Origin: Allacma fusca
Taxonomy: Eukaryota; Arthropoda; Collembola; Symphypleona; Sminthuridae
Reading direction: 5' to 3'
DNA: 64,000 nt
Assembly: GCA_947179485.1 (NCBI GenBank)
Contig: OX359246.1
Coordinates: forward strand, 1,364,001-1,428,000
Shown here: positions 21,551-33,104 of the stretch, in pieces
How the letters are laid out: each line of letters begins with the position of its first letter
Position numbering within the stretch: position 1 is the first letter of the stretch
Translations under genes and position numbers: made by a program
Notes under the pieces: model-generated
What the model was told of the DNA's origin: nothing
Database searches by the model: none
The model's input: only the letters and a program-made list of their open reading frames with translations

Positions 21551-21638
21551 TACTAGCGGTAAAGCCACTAGCCTGTGTCGTCTTTTTTAAGAAACACACT
21601 GCAATCCACCGACGCAGGCGGTGGCTATACCGCTAGTA
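21551..21638. repeat. Short hairpin MITE 2
   Basis: Arms 21551-21580 and 21610-21638 form an inverted repeat of about 29 bp with few mismatches (TACTAGCGGTAAAGCCAC against TACTAGCGGTATAGCCAC). The core is related to MITE 1, 380 bp away. Confidence 0.75.
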
Positions 21639-21839
21639 TCCTTATAAATTAATGGAGTAGGCGTGGAGTTTGTGGCTATAAAAATTTCGCGCGCTACTGT
21701 TAAAATAATCGCGCAAGATTTAGATCCCCACGACTGGGCTTTATTCCTAAGACATTTAGCCTCTACACCCACATTCACACTACCATCTCTCCAAGTATGT
21801 AATTGTCCCTGTGAAGCATAGGGCTGTTACTAGTATATG

Positions 21840-24800
21840 CATTATTGACGGGACCTACGCCTACTCGTCTTCGATTTGAAATTCCCACATTTTCTTTAAT
21901 TATGGTGAAAGCGTCATAATATGAACGGAAACACTATACTTGACAATACTTGTTTGAAATTTTGCATTAATTTGTTTCCAAGCAAAGTTATCCACAAAGT
22001 TTCCCGCGTGATTTGATCGAGGCATTAAAAAACAGCTTTTTCTGCACTACTGCTCCAAGTACTTCTGAAGTAAATTCAGACATTATAAAGTCATAAAAAG
22101 TTGTCATTAAATCTTGCTAACTGAAATTCATGTAACAATTTCTTTAATGAATCACAACGGACTTACAAAGTACCAACAAAATGGAATATTGGTAATAATA
22201 ATATGATATCGGCAAATCTTAAATCACCAAAGCGAATTCCGTGAGTTAATACCATGTAATTTATAACAACTAATTTTTGAATACATCTTACTGAAATCAA
22301 TGATAATTGCTTGAATTATTTCTGTTCAATAATGACACTAGACTAGACATTAATTTGGGAAACGGGTTTTTTTTTATCGGTCACTGCGCGCCCGTGTTCC
22401 ATCAATTCTATTGATAAATGTTAAAGGCATTGCATAGGAAATTATCACAAAATTATAAAAACTATGGAACTCGTGTGCGCCGGCCCCGAAAACTAATTAG
22501 AATCGAATTCCGTTGTATGCACGAATTATGCCAAGTGTTTATTCTACTTAATTAATAACAATATTTTCTAAAACTACATGGGTTTGATTTTGTCTTGAAA
22601 AATTCTGTTATGTACGCTGAAGGATCTAATGTGGAACAGGAACTCCGGGACGACGATAAAGGGGGGACATCAATTTAAAATTAGTTTTAGTTACTTTTCC
22701 AGTGGCTACATACACATGTATGTAAGTACATATAGGGTTACATATTTTCCGCTTTCTAGTTCATATATGCATGCAAAGTGAAAATCTTCCAATTACAAAA
22801 CAATTTTAGTTTGAAAGAGCAAACTTTTACAGCACACACCAACTAAATCGCATATATTAGAAAAATAGTCTTGCAAACACTAAATATACTGGTAAAATTT
22901 TATGTATTTCAAATAGAGACGTTAAAGAATCATTGCACTGATTTAACTAGTTCTGGGAATGGTTCGGTTTGTTCTTTGATTTTTGGTCTAGTACTGTCGA
23001 AGAGTGGAATCATTCCACAAGATCTGATCCACAATTTTGGTCCAAGAAACATTCTCCGGTAGACTTACTGGTTTACAAGTGCATGGCTTGTTCCATCGGT
23101 TCGTCCGGAACAATTGGGCCAAATAATATCGGCGCGCCAAAACCTGTGGTGTTTTTAATTTGGTCAAACCAAATTGTCCATTATGCTCCTTATACAAGAA
23201 TACAGGAACACGCTTCAAAACAAAAGTTTCAAATTGTTTAAAATTTGACCTAACATTTTTGACCTAAACATTGTCAGCATTATTGCGAGCTATCTGGAAA
23301 GCGGATGTTAAAAGTTGTAGCAAAGGTATTGCAAAAGCGAGATCAACATTAGCAAAGATTGATGGGTAGAAAAATAACTTCTTTCCTTGAGGGTCCGCGG
23401 GGCGTTGAATTTTAAATTATATTTAAATTATCACGCTAACATGAAGTTTCAACAATGGAAGTTAATTGCAATACTGACTGACATAAAATCACTTCAGAAA
23501 GTACAAAATCATTAGCTAGGGTGATAAACGTGGCTTTAAAAATGTATTTCTGACTGTCGTAGCATGACATACAACTTGTAAATCAAATTTTGTCCTATTT
23601 GGGAAATTTTTGATCGCACTGCTCGACCTTGCTTTTGGGTTTTGAACAAAGGGACCCTTTCAAGAAATATCCTCAATTTTGTGATTTTGTGCTCTTCTGT
23701 CTGCCGAGCGGATATAATTAACAGTCTTTACTAAATAATTGATTTGGACTACGGTTCTGCAACACTAAAATAATTTTCATAGATACCTAGATGATTTTAT
23801 CTCCACAAGTATGCATCTCCTGTCTACTCCTATTTGTATGACCTCCGATGAGAGATATATTTTTCAACATGATGTGAACATTTGCTTAGAAAAAATATAT
23901 TGCTTATTTTTTTTTTAAATTGAAGCTTTATTGTAGTTTTGTCAGCAAAGAGTCAGGAAAAGGCTAACTCGTGAAAAGGAGGGTCCACAGTTGTACACCC
24001 CTGACCTTTTTTGGGGGAGTCGTAAACAAAGTCCCCCCTTATTTCCGAGTACCTGCTTTTCACAGCATCAATTATAAGTTGTGTGCGATCCCATCATTCC
24101 AAGATGTTTACATTAAGGAGCCAAAGATGCAATCATACTTAATTAAGTATCAACTAACATGTATTAATTAAAGAACTTTATGTAAAAAATAGTACGGTAT
24201 ATTAAATAGTCATCATTATCCATTATCACGTGTTACAAGTTTAAAGTTCAATTCACATCATGTAATTACATACATACCAATTTCCTCTAAACGAAGATGC
24301 TGATTCATCACATTTGCTGGCAGTCTATATACATATAATTACATATACTTATCTTTAGCCTATAGGAAGTTCACGGCCGTTTTGATACATGTGTGCAAAC
24401 TTCTTAAGACGTTATTGAGATAAAAACTTAGTATTGTAACTTGTAATTTTCGTTCCAATTCATCCCATTTTTGTAAAATACTTCCAATAATCTTGACCCT
24501 CTCTGGACCAAGTTCGACAAAAGGAGTTCGTACTAAACACATTCACTTCGGTACTTTTTAGTTTCTCAACACAGGACGACAAGAGCAAGCAAGCATTTTC
24601 ATGCAAATTTGCTGGAAGTAATTATTTGTGCTGAAAAATATTGTGCCTAAAAACATTTTCTTACTATAGTTCCATTTCGAGTATAGTTACGGAGAGATTA
24701 GCAGTCTTTCGGATTACAGTATGACGGGAACGGTTACGGATGACATTATTGTGTCTAGTAGCTGGACAGCCTTCTGCATTTTAAATGCTTTAATATTTAT

Positions 24801-26330
24801 ACCCGGACTGATCGGAAATGTTGGGGTTGTGGTTCATTTGCTCCAGAAAGTAACAAAATGGACTGGTGTCAATTTCTTCCTTGCAAATCTTGCGGGAGTA
24901 AATATACTGTACTCTTTAACAATTCCAATCTTCACGTCCTCTTGGTTCCTGGTTCATAATTCGACATTTGAATGGATACAAAATAAGGGATTTTGCTATT
25001 TCTTCGTCTATGCTGCTACAATTTCTGGTGACGTCACAGCTCTGACGCTTTTGTGCCTAACCATCGAGCGGTGTTTATCACTGCGTCGTCCAGAGACATC
25101 TATCAAGACTAGCACCAGTTGTTTGGTTATTCTACTAATTTGGATTTTGGCTTTCATTGTTTGTCTGCCGGAATTTATTTTTACGGACTATGCGCATTAC
25201 GGGGATGAGAATGAACCAACTAAAATTTGCTGTATAGCTTCGCCGACGTTTCATTGGAAAATTATTGTAGTGATTCACAAGTCGTTTCAATTGGTAGCGC
25301 TACTCGTGGTTGAGATTCTTTGCTATTGGATTTACTTCGCTTTGAATTGGAAGGAGGAAGGACCTGAAATATCGTTGGAATCCACACGGGAGGTCAAAAC
25401 AGATCGAAAACTAACGAAGCTGACTTATCGCGTTGGCCCCATATTTGTACTGTCTTGCAGTCCGTTAAAAATACTCTGGATTTTGGTTTTACTAAACGAT
25501 GACGTTTTTTTAGATTATAATGATTTGACCTTGACCTTCCTTTCCACCAGTGCTTGGGATTATTGTTCGATTCTAGCTTTGCCATTACTTTACTTCTGAA
25601 AACATCATTATCAACGGGAACTCAACCGACCAGTCTAAAATGAAGAAATAATTAAATCAAAATTACAATCCGCTTTTGGAGGCGCCATGAGTAAAAAATC
25701 GGGATTGTGAATATCCTGTTCTCTGCTTGTTCGTTAATATGTTATATCTGGAAAGATAATCATAGCTTATTTTCAATGAAGTGGGATGTTGTAGTTTATC
25801 ATTCTCAAGAAAATAAATAAATATTATTTGTATATATAATATTGGAATAACTATAATTTTATTATTGCAATAATTATTAAATCAAAAAATTATTATTAAC
25901 TGTAGTAATTTTCAGGAATAATGCTAAATATTATTATAAAGAAAATGATTAGCACCATGCTTGATTACTGTAATACTACCATCTATTCTGGTGGATGAAT
26001 AAATTAAGGGATGTGCCACAAATACTTATTCCAGCGCCGAAGTAAAGTTTAAATAAATTGTGTAATCACAATAGATTATTACAAAACACTACTGTTATAA
26101 TGTATCTATGCGCGTTTATATGCTACCCTTATAAATATATTTGGGACTAGTTGTGCTGCGGCACGGTCCCAAAGAATGGAGCGTGATAGGGCCTTCTGTT
26201 TACCTCGAAGACGCTGCACGTGTATTGCGTTACAGAAGCCTCCTCTCCTCGTCTACTTTAGCAAGCAAGCAATGCTTGCATGCTTGCTGTATGTACACAC
26301 ATGCAATCTACCCGTCACTTACGTCTTGAA
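21840..26330 (+). repeat. Duplicated receptor unit C
   Basis: About 4.5 kb that aligns along nearly its whole length with 41000-46330 (unit E, which has an extra 976-bp MITE). Upstream markers: TCACTGCGCGCCCGTGTTCCA at 22380 and 41459, and AAACCTGTGG near 23139 and 42200. Downstream marker: GGGATGTGCCACAAATACTTATTCC at 26009 and 46192. The receptor gene is at 24721-25599. No other coding region is convincing. Confidence 0.8.
24721..25599 (+). CDS. Rhodopsin-like 7TM receptor, copy C, truncated tail
   Basis: 292 aa from ATG 24721 in the conserved context ATTACAGTATGACGGGA. Seven TM segments are complete: GLIGN in TM1, NLAGVN in TM2, Cys before TM3, ERC after it, Trp in TM4, Cys-Cys in loop 2, CSP in TM6, LPLLY in TM7. 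A nonsense change of Cys (TGC to TGA at 25597-25599) directly after LLYF removes the last dozen or so residues (KQPYQRELNRPV-type tail) present in the other copies. The lost sequence continues in frame to 25637. The gene may still fold, but lacks the region where helix 8 normally sits. AATAAA follows at 25812-25817. Confidence 0.8.
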   Translation: MTGTVTDDIIVSSSWTAFCILNALIFIPGLIGNVGVVVHLLQKVTKWTGVNFFLANLAGVNILYSLTIPIFTSSWFLVHNSTFEWIQNKGFCYFFVYAATISGDVTALTLLCLTIERCLSLRRPETSIKTSTSCLVILLIWILAFIVCLPEFIFTDYAHYGDENEPTKICCIASPTFHWKIIVVIHKSFQLVALLVVEILCYWIYFALNWKEEGPEISLESTREVKTDRKLTKLTYRVGPIFVLSCSPLKILWILVLLNDDVFLDYNDLTLTFLSTSAWDYCSILALPLLYF

Positions 26331-27060
26331 TGAACCCTTACGTATGTATGTATACAAAATGTCCGTGTCGGTTTTTTCCTGTTTTCACGGTGAGCACAAC
26401 GTAATATGCGATTTTTTACAATTTTGATTCGTCGTTCATATGAAGCTTTACATTTTAAAGTAAAAAAATTATGCAGATTACGTTGTGCTCACAGGGGAAA
26501 AAAATCCGTAAGGAGCAAAAAAATTAATGTAATTTTTTAAAAAAAATCCGTTATAATTATCCCACGTTGTCCGAAAAAATCATTAAGGAACCTTAGGTTG
26601 CTATAACAATTAAACCACATGCCAAATAAAAACACTTGAGTTATTGAGGCTGGTAAAAATTATTGAAATTTTCGGGCTTTTTCGGGTTTCTGCCTTCGCA
26701 GTACGATTTTCCAACCGCATTTCATCCCGAAAATTGCTATGAAGTACTTGCACATTAAGTGGTATACATAAAAATAATTAACGACTTGGTGACTTTTTCG
26801 TTGTCCGTTTTCAAAAAAACAGGCTTTGATGCTATTTTCCACCGTCTCGCAAGTTGGCACTCTTCAGTACTTTCTGCCGTGTAGAATTAAATGCAGAGCA
26901 TCAGCAAGAAGACTTGTTGATGCTAGATGAAGAAATGTCTTCCAGTGAAAGTCCAAATCCTCTCTCCATTTCTCTTTCTGTTGCTCGACCTCATGCAGGA
27001 GGTCAGCGATATCCACCTCCTCTCACTTTCCAGTGCTTTAGAGAAGCACTCCTTCGCCTA
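25600..27060. other. Intergenic: unit C 3' flank, foldback and unassigned DNA
   Basis: Bases to about 26330 match the 3' flank of unit E. An inverted repeat lies at 26390-26492 (listed separately). Bases 26500-27060 show no gene I can support, although 26854-27060 is open on the plus strand with no recognised domain. Confidence 0.4.
26390..26492. repeat. Foldback element
   Basis: The 18-20-bp inverted repeat GTGAGCACAACGTAATATGC / GCAGATTACGTTGTGCTCAC (one mismatch) is separated by about 63 AT-rich bases. It could be a small MITE or a hairpin relic. Confidence 0.6.
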
Positions 27061-27065
27061 ACATC

Positions 27066-27150
27066 AGGGTGGCTTGATTTAATTCACGTTAATTTAAATC
27101 ACTTGATTTTTTTCAAATAAATCATTGATTTAAATCAAAATTGACTCTTC
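27066..27150 (+). mobile_element. Possible hAT end with TTGATTTAAATCA repeats
   Basis: Starts CAGGGTGGCTTGATTTAATT and then repeats TTGATTTAAATCA-like words. CAGGG plus motif reiteration is the pattern of the complete hAT MITEs in this window. No partner end was found, so it is a truncated piece or a coincidence. Confidence 0.35.
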
Positions 27151-27989
27151 AACTTTTGCGGTTAGGTAAAATTTGATTTTACGTCTCCAAACGTTGTAAA
27201 ACGTGCATTTTTTTGTTTTTACAAATTTTGGGTATAAAACCATTTTGGATTTTGATAATTTGGGCACTTTGACATATTGATTATCTGTCAAGCTGTCAAA
27301 GTGCCATACAATTTGGATATGAGTGAGTTTTGAAGTATTGTATAATACTAGAGCTTCTGCCGGGGACAATTGTTATGCCCCACAGAAGATTTCGCCTCGT
27401 TTCAGAATCCAGGGACAAAAATGAGTATCCAAATCCCGTCCTGAAATAACACGGTGACAATATTTACATCCCGAAATTATCTCGTCCCTAACAGAAACTC
27501 AGTAACTACAAAAACATCCCAATATCCAATCTTTCTAAAAGAGTACCGTTTAAAGTGGCACGATTTGACTGTGAATTTTGCATTTTTTAAATGTTACTCT
27601 TGTACGGAGAGATATTCACACTTGTTTGAACGGTTTATTCCCAATTTGCAAATAATTTTTCTGTCCCAACATACTCTACCATCCCATCCCGAAACACTGT
27701 ATATGCACACACTGCACATTTTATATAATTACATATAAATAATTACATTTAATTATGTATGCATAAATCAATAAAAATCCAAATGAGACAGTTGGTATCT
27801 GTCCTACACAGCGTTTGGCTTCAAAGACAACTTAATTCCAAATTGTTACAATATAAAAAATACTGTTGATCTTTGGAATTGGCCTTTAACTAGCTTTTTA
27901 TTTCATATTAGGTTGCTGACTCGCCTTTGTAATTTTCTCTCAATACATTAGACCCTTTACACATGACTTCAACCTTTCTTGCGTCTGGT

Positions 27990-28985
27990 GTATAGGCCAG
28001 TCTCGTTCATTGTCGGAATTACCCAGGAGGCAAATCGCTCCACCAACGATGAACTGCGCCCACCCATTCAAAAAAGGGGTTTAAGTCTATCAATTCTTCC
28101 GTGTCCGGGCCTGGCGAGTTTTCCCGTGTTGAGCAAATTAAGCCGTAGGCTCCACCAGTGGTGGTGACGTTCCTTCAAGTTTCAGCCTTGCAACCATACT
28201 TTCCCGGAGCCCCAAAAATCTGATCAGCGAAACGCCGGACGGCATCGTTTATGGATAAACCTCGGGAGGTATCTAATCTCCTTTGAGGACTTTGTTTTCG
28301 TTCTTGATTAATAAAAACATTCTTATATGTGCTTTTGCAGTATTTCGTCTTGCGACGAGCCAAGAATTTCGTCTTCTGACGTCGCAGTACGAAACGCGAA
28401 AGCCTTGCGCTCTACAATTGTTTCAAAGTAAACAAGAACTGGAACCCAATTTAAAAAACCACGAACGATTGGAAAAAATCGTCCGACCAGACAAACACCG
28501 CAAGGTGCACCGTCCGGCCGAACTCGAGGTCATCCTCCGAGCGTTACCGCGTATGTTGGCAACAGACTTGTCCTCCACTTGATACTCGTTAAAGGATTTG
28601 AAGTGTACTCATTCCGATTATGGAGAATTGGCTGAGTTTCTTTATTTTCGCCACTATCTCTTCTTGCTGGACAGTGTGCCACAAGGGAACCTAAATTTAT
28701 TCGTAGCTCCCTTTTCTTCCCCCAAATCCATCCTATGCAATAAATCGCGTCTTTGACTTCCTCCAATTGATCAAGTTTGGGCGTCTCTCGAGCAGGCTTG
28801 CCCGCCCATAAATCCTTGTTAAATGATTTAAAGTGTACTCATTCCAATTTTGGAGACTTGGATGACTTTTGTATTCTTATTGTTTTGCCACTACCTCGCC
28901 GTTCTGGTAGTGGGTTATTCGCGCATCCCCTTCATTGGATGCGTTTTCTTTTTCTAGCGCTATCTCTCGGAATTCAATGATGGTA
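27990..28985 (-). pseudogene. 18S rRNA pseudogene, antisense, internally duplicated
   Basis: Recognisable as degenerate small-subunit rRNA read on the minus strand. Antisense landmarks are CAAATCGCTCCACCAAC (28031), TCCGTGTCCGGGCCTGG (28098), GTTTCAGCCTTGCAACCATA (28180) and GTTCTTGATTAATAAAAACA (28300). The universally conserved segments TTACCGCG and CTCGTTAAAGGATTTGAAG follow near 28545-28605. The segment with GATTTAAAGTGTACTCATTCC occurs twice (about 28560-28760 and 28785-28980), so part was duplicated after insertion. Many indels rule out a functional rRNA gene. It may be a retroposed or translocated rDNA piece. Confidence 0.85.
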
Positions 28986-29620
28986 GGACATCCAGACGGG
29001 TAGAGCTTTTCGTTATAACGTTTTCAATGTTCATTTAGAAGGATTTTCACTTATTACAGAACAGAGCGTTTTACTTATAGAGTTAAACTTATTTGTTCGT
29101 ATTAATTGAATTGGAACACAAATAACACCCTTCTCTGGTAATGTTGGGGGTGGAAATAAAGCGTGACTTCCTGTCCTTGAAAGATGTTTTAGAACGTCAT
29201 GTATACCGCGAAAGAATGACTATTTGTTTAAATCAAATTTATTCTGAATTCCAGTAAGCTTCACGTGTATTCTTGAGCTTCTGCGTCTAAAAAAGGAAAT
29301 CACACTGTACTTATTAACTAAGTGCTGGAGTTTCACCTTATTATATTAGCACATGTGTTTCTCACTTGAGTATACCACTATTAAATCAGTGCAGACAGCA
29401 CGCACCTTCAGACTTCCTAATTTTTCAGTAACAACTTAAAACAACAACAGCATAATCGGTTCTTTTCACGTATCCAGAATATTCGAAAGAATAAAAAAAT
29501 TATCCTTAGAGTGACAGTCCTTAGCCGGAAACAATACAGAGGTAGATTCTGTTACATGGCTTTTTCGAAGCGTCTGCATCTCGAAGTGCGCTCGTTAAAA
29601 ACTCTCAGGAAGTGCCTAAA

Positions 29621-30306
29621 ATGAAGAAACTAAGCTCATTGCGGAATTTCAATTTGCCTAGTAAACACATTTAGAGGTGTCTTTTGGCGGAATTTCTTGG
29701 GACAACCGTCATAATTTTCCTATGCTGTGGTTCCGACTTGTACACTAAAGAAGCCGAGCCTCCGCTTGTTGTTGTAGCTTTTTCCTGGGGGCTCGCAGAG
29801 GCAATGACTGTCATATGCATCTAGCTGTGACCTTAGCAATGCTGGTAACTGGGAAAATTGAGCTGACCAAGATCACGCTTTACATAATCATTCAATGTGT
29901 CTCCTCCATTGTGGCTATTACAGCACTAAACACGTTCAAGTCGGAACATTCGAAAGAGAGTTATGGGGCGATAAGAGTTGCGGTCAATCTTACCAAACTT
30001 TAAGGCGTCGGCATTGTATTTGTATCGATATTTGTTCTCGTACTGACGGTCTTTTCCGTTTAGGATGAAAACAGGAATGATATCAAAGGGTCACCGTCGA
30101 TGGCAATAGGCTTATGTATTGCGATGCTCATCTTTGTAGGTGCTGACACGACTAGGACCTGTTTGAACTCTGTAAGGGCATTGTGACCTGCTGTTTCCAT
30201 TGGTGGGAATGCTAACCAATGGGTCTACTGGTAAGCTCCAATTGGAGGAGCCCTGGCAGCGGCAATTGTTTATGCGCGCGTTTTTCGGATCTTTTGGCAA
30301 GTTTAA
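29621..30306 (+). pseudogene. Aquaporin pseudogene, intronless
   Basis: Homology to MIP-family water channels is clear in shifting frames. It starts at ATG 29621, has an in-frame stop after 17 codons (29672-29674), then LLAEFLGTTVIIFLCCGSD. The first NPA loop is decayed to HLAVTLAMLVTGKI, followed by QCVSSIVAITAL and a block ending VLVLTVFSV*DENRND. The second loop is decayed from NPAR to NSVR, followed by NQWVYW*APIGGALAAAIVY. Both NPA motifs are lost, with several stops and at least one frameshift (about 29813), so it is dead. The absence of introns over the whole length suggests a processed copy. No parent gene is in the window. Confidence 0.85.
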
Positions 30307-30309
30307 ATG

Positions 30310-31520
30310 GGAGCTGTAGACCCTAATCAATAATATTAGTAGACCATCAAACCATGTACACCTGTAATAGTAGCATAGCTGTACGTAATTAAAAAACTAA
30401 AGTATAGCAAATCAAAAATGTTACCATTCAGTCTTACATGAAGTCTCGTGCTTGCATTAACTTACATCTAATAACGAAACACTGATGTAATGATCCATAC
30501 AAGTAACTTGCCTCCGAAAGCTTTGTTTTCAGAATAGTTAGTTCAATGAGAGCAAGTGCTATTGTATCCAAGTTATATGAAGGATTATGTACCAGAAATC
30601 GTTTTCGAACACGTAAATCTAAAACATCTAATTCAGTATGTCAATATTTTGAATAAGAAAAAAAGATGTCTGCTGTACTCCCAACGATCACCAATTTTTC
30701 AGTAATCACTGTCAACTTCCAGGTTTTCAGTCACACTTTATTTCAGCGGAAATAATTATTGCTTTGAATATACAAGATGTTCCCTTATATTTGTGCTAAA
30801 TTGGCGATGAGAATGTGGCAAGCGGATTCCCGGGATACTAATGCGCTGATGCGAATAATTTTTTCCTACAAATTATCTTGTATTTGACATTTGACCCATA
30901 AATATCAAGTTAAGATTTCAGTTAGAAATAATATGTATGAGAAATTTCTGTCGCATTTAACAACAAGACAGAAGATAAACTTGACCAAAATTAGTGTCTA
31001 GGGAGTTATCTCAGTAAAGGTTTGTGTCAAAATAAGTTTGTGCATAAGTGTGAAAACGGATGTGACCTTCTTTAGATTAAAGAAAAGTGTGTTCTAAATT
31101 TACATTTCGGACAAATATGTAACCGAATCTGCTTCTCGGTTTGAAGGAAATGGGTTTGTTTGAACATATTACTGATTAAATTTTAAACCTGCGGTATATG
31201 TTAATAGATAATTAAAGGATAAATATTTGATATATGAGGTTTTTGTGTAATGAGTTCGTTCTTTTTCTTTGGATCCTGAATTTAAATATTTATGGGTGCT
31301 GAGATCTCATACAGATTTGAATCACCAGCTGCCGGCAGACGGACTGCAATGAAGTTTACACTGTTTCCCAACAGTACAATATGATTTGAATTATTTGTGG
31401 AATACTTTATTCGAACCGTTGTGATGACTACGAAACATATTCTAAATTTAATCGATATACATAACTCCACAAATATTGACAGCAAAATTTTGACAAATTA
31501 AGTGACATTGTTTTTCCAGC
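30310..31520. other. Intergenic, no gene seen
   Basis: Contains the segment 30775-30880 that matches 885-1030 in inverted orientation. Nothing else was recognised. Confidence 0.4.
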
Positions 31521-31640
31521 TGTAATCGGGGAAAACGTTGACACGTTGGGCGCCAAATGTAACCGGGGAAAATTAGACACAAACACACTGAAAAATCACG
31601 AAAAATTTACTTCCGTGTGACTCTAACCTCAGTTACTCGT
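31521..31640 (-). mobile_element. LTR-retrotransposon remnant (LTR edge plus primer site)
   Basis: Read on the minus strand, an LTR end GGTTACA is followed after TT by TGGCGCCCAACGTG, the same arrangement as in the intact element at 18824. TGTAACCGGGGAAAA at 31558 and TGTAATCGGGGAAAA at 31521 are near-duplicates. No LTR pair or ORF was found, so this is a fragment of an older element. Confidence 0.5.
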
Positions 31641-31859
31641 ATGTCAAATACTTGGTGAAGTATGAAGGAATAATAATGTTCCGAAATTTTCCAAATTTCA
31701 ATACAAATAAAATGAAATATTTTAAAATCATAGCGACTGAACGAGTTTTGGAAAACACGATTTTAAAGCCACCAAGTATATACTTTGAAACGATAGTACT
31801 AGCTTTGGTTTTGCTAGGCTCGTCTCCGTCAATATTAGCCTGTTGGAAATGTATTTAAT

Positions 31860-32660
31860 TTAATGTATAAACTTGAGCACCTCGGATTGTGACGTTTAGT
31901 TATCATCACTCTGATTAACTCTCTCCTCTCACTTCTAATGATAAACTTATCATTGCAATAATAATGTGAGTCAGAGTAGATTCTTTCATTTTATATTTGA
32001 GTGCTACGCAAATTCCATAGCAAATGTGACTTTACATGTAGGAGCTAATTGTAAGTATTTTCAAGAGATTTAAGGATATTTTTCAACTACAAAAATGTCT
32101 TTGAATATTATAGTCTCATTAAATGTGGTAAGTTTACCTTTATACCTGTGAAGCCGGAAATGTTTCCAATAAATAGCTAAAATTATATAATCTTTATCTA
32201 ATATATTTAGGAGCCTGTGCGTACTGACATAATTTTGGATTTCATAACAATTTAAATAAATAATGATGGGAGAGCTGAGGTACACTATAATCTTTTGGAC
32301 AAGTTTACCCCAAATGGTTAATTTGGGACGCTAGGAAATCTTTTCAAACGAAATAGGGTTCTTCATTATTTGTCATTTCTTTACAAAATTTTCATTGGCT
32401 TGGGATGACTGTCAGTGATTTTGAAAGGAATTAGAAGCATTTTACTACTTACAAATTATCCACTAATTTTTTAGATCTAGGAGGTGGCAATGTCAGGGCT
32501 TGAAGGGCCTTCAGCTACAACCGATTTCGGTTCTTTGAGCCAATTGATGTCAAATTTTTGACATTCATCCCGTTGTTTCTGGCCTTGTCAATCGGATTGC
32601 TTCTCGTTCTCACATGTATCAAGCAAAGGTGTTATAAATTGGTTTTTATGTAGAATGTTT
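31860..32660 (+). pseudogene. Partial, inverted copy of the four-TM gene at 51589-53942
   Basis: Upstream sequence, exon 1 (32095-32127, MSLNIIVSLNV, donor GTAAGT) and exon 2 (32480-32650) are all recognisable. The second codon of exon 2 is TAG instead of TTG, and there is a six-base loss at the position of the GYAF motif. Exons 3 and 4 are absent. The flank from about 31860 also matches 54150-53943 in reverse, so a block of about 0.8 kb was copied in opposite orientation 21 kb away. Confidence 0.8.
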
Positions 32661-33104
32661 TGGTCTGATTTTTGAACTAAATTTTGTTTTTTAATTAAAA
32701 GCAAAATTTTAAAAAAGAAAACTGCAGGTTCCCTTTAAAAATATTTGTGGAACGTTACATAAAAATGACTCGTAAACAATGCCCACAAATGTTAGCCATC
32801 CGTTAATAATTTCATTTTGTTTTTCCCCGCAGCGTTCACTCACACTCAGTTCATTGTTATGGTTATATTCAGATCTTTTAATCATATCTAGACATTCTTG
32901 TGCAAATAATTTAAATAACGACGAAGTTTACAATAATTGACTATATTTATAATAACAACGCCTGGAAGTATGCTCAAGATTTATTTCAAATCTGTGACAT
33001 ACAGATATTTTGCCTTCCATTGCATGGCTTGTACATAAGTCGGCATTCCACACGATTATTTGTTAAAGCGAAGCGCTTTTGTAAATTTGCTCGTTTTTGC
33101 ATTT

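Noticed and set aside
22871..23241. Overlapping open frames upstream of receptor C
   Set aside because: The matching stretch in unit E (about 41920-42360) does not keep any of these frames, so they are non-coding.
26854..27120. Open frame with an acidic, Ser-rich start near a possible hAT end
   Set aside because: No recognised transposase motif, and the frame runs into the repeat. Not supported as a gene.
28777..28980. Open frame of 67 codons
   Set aside because: It lies inside the antisense 18S rRNA pseudogene.
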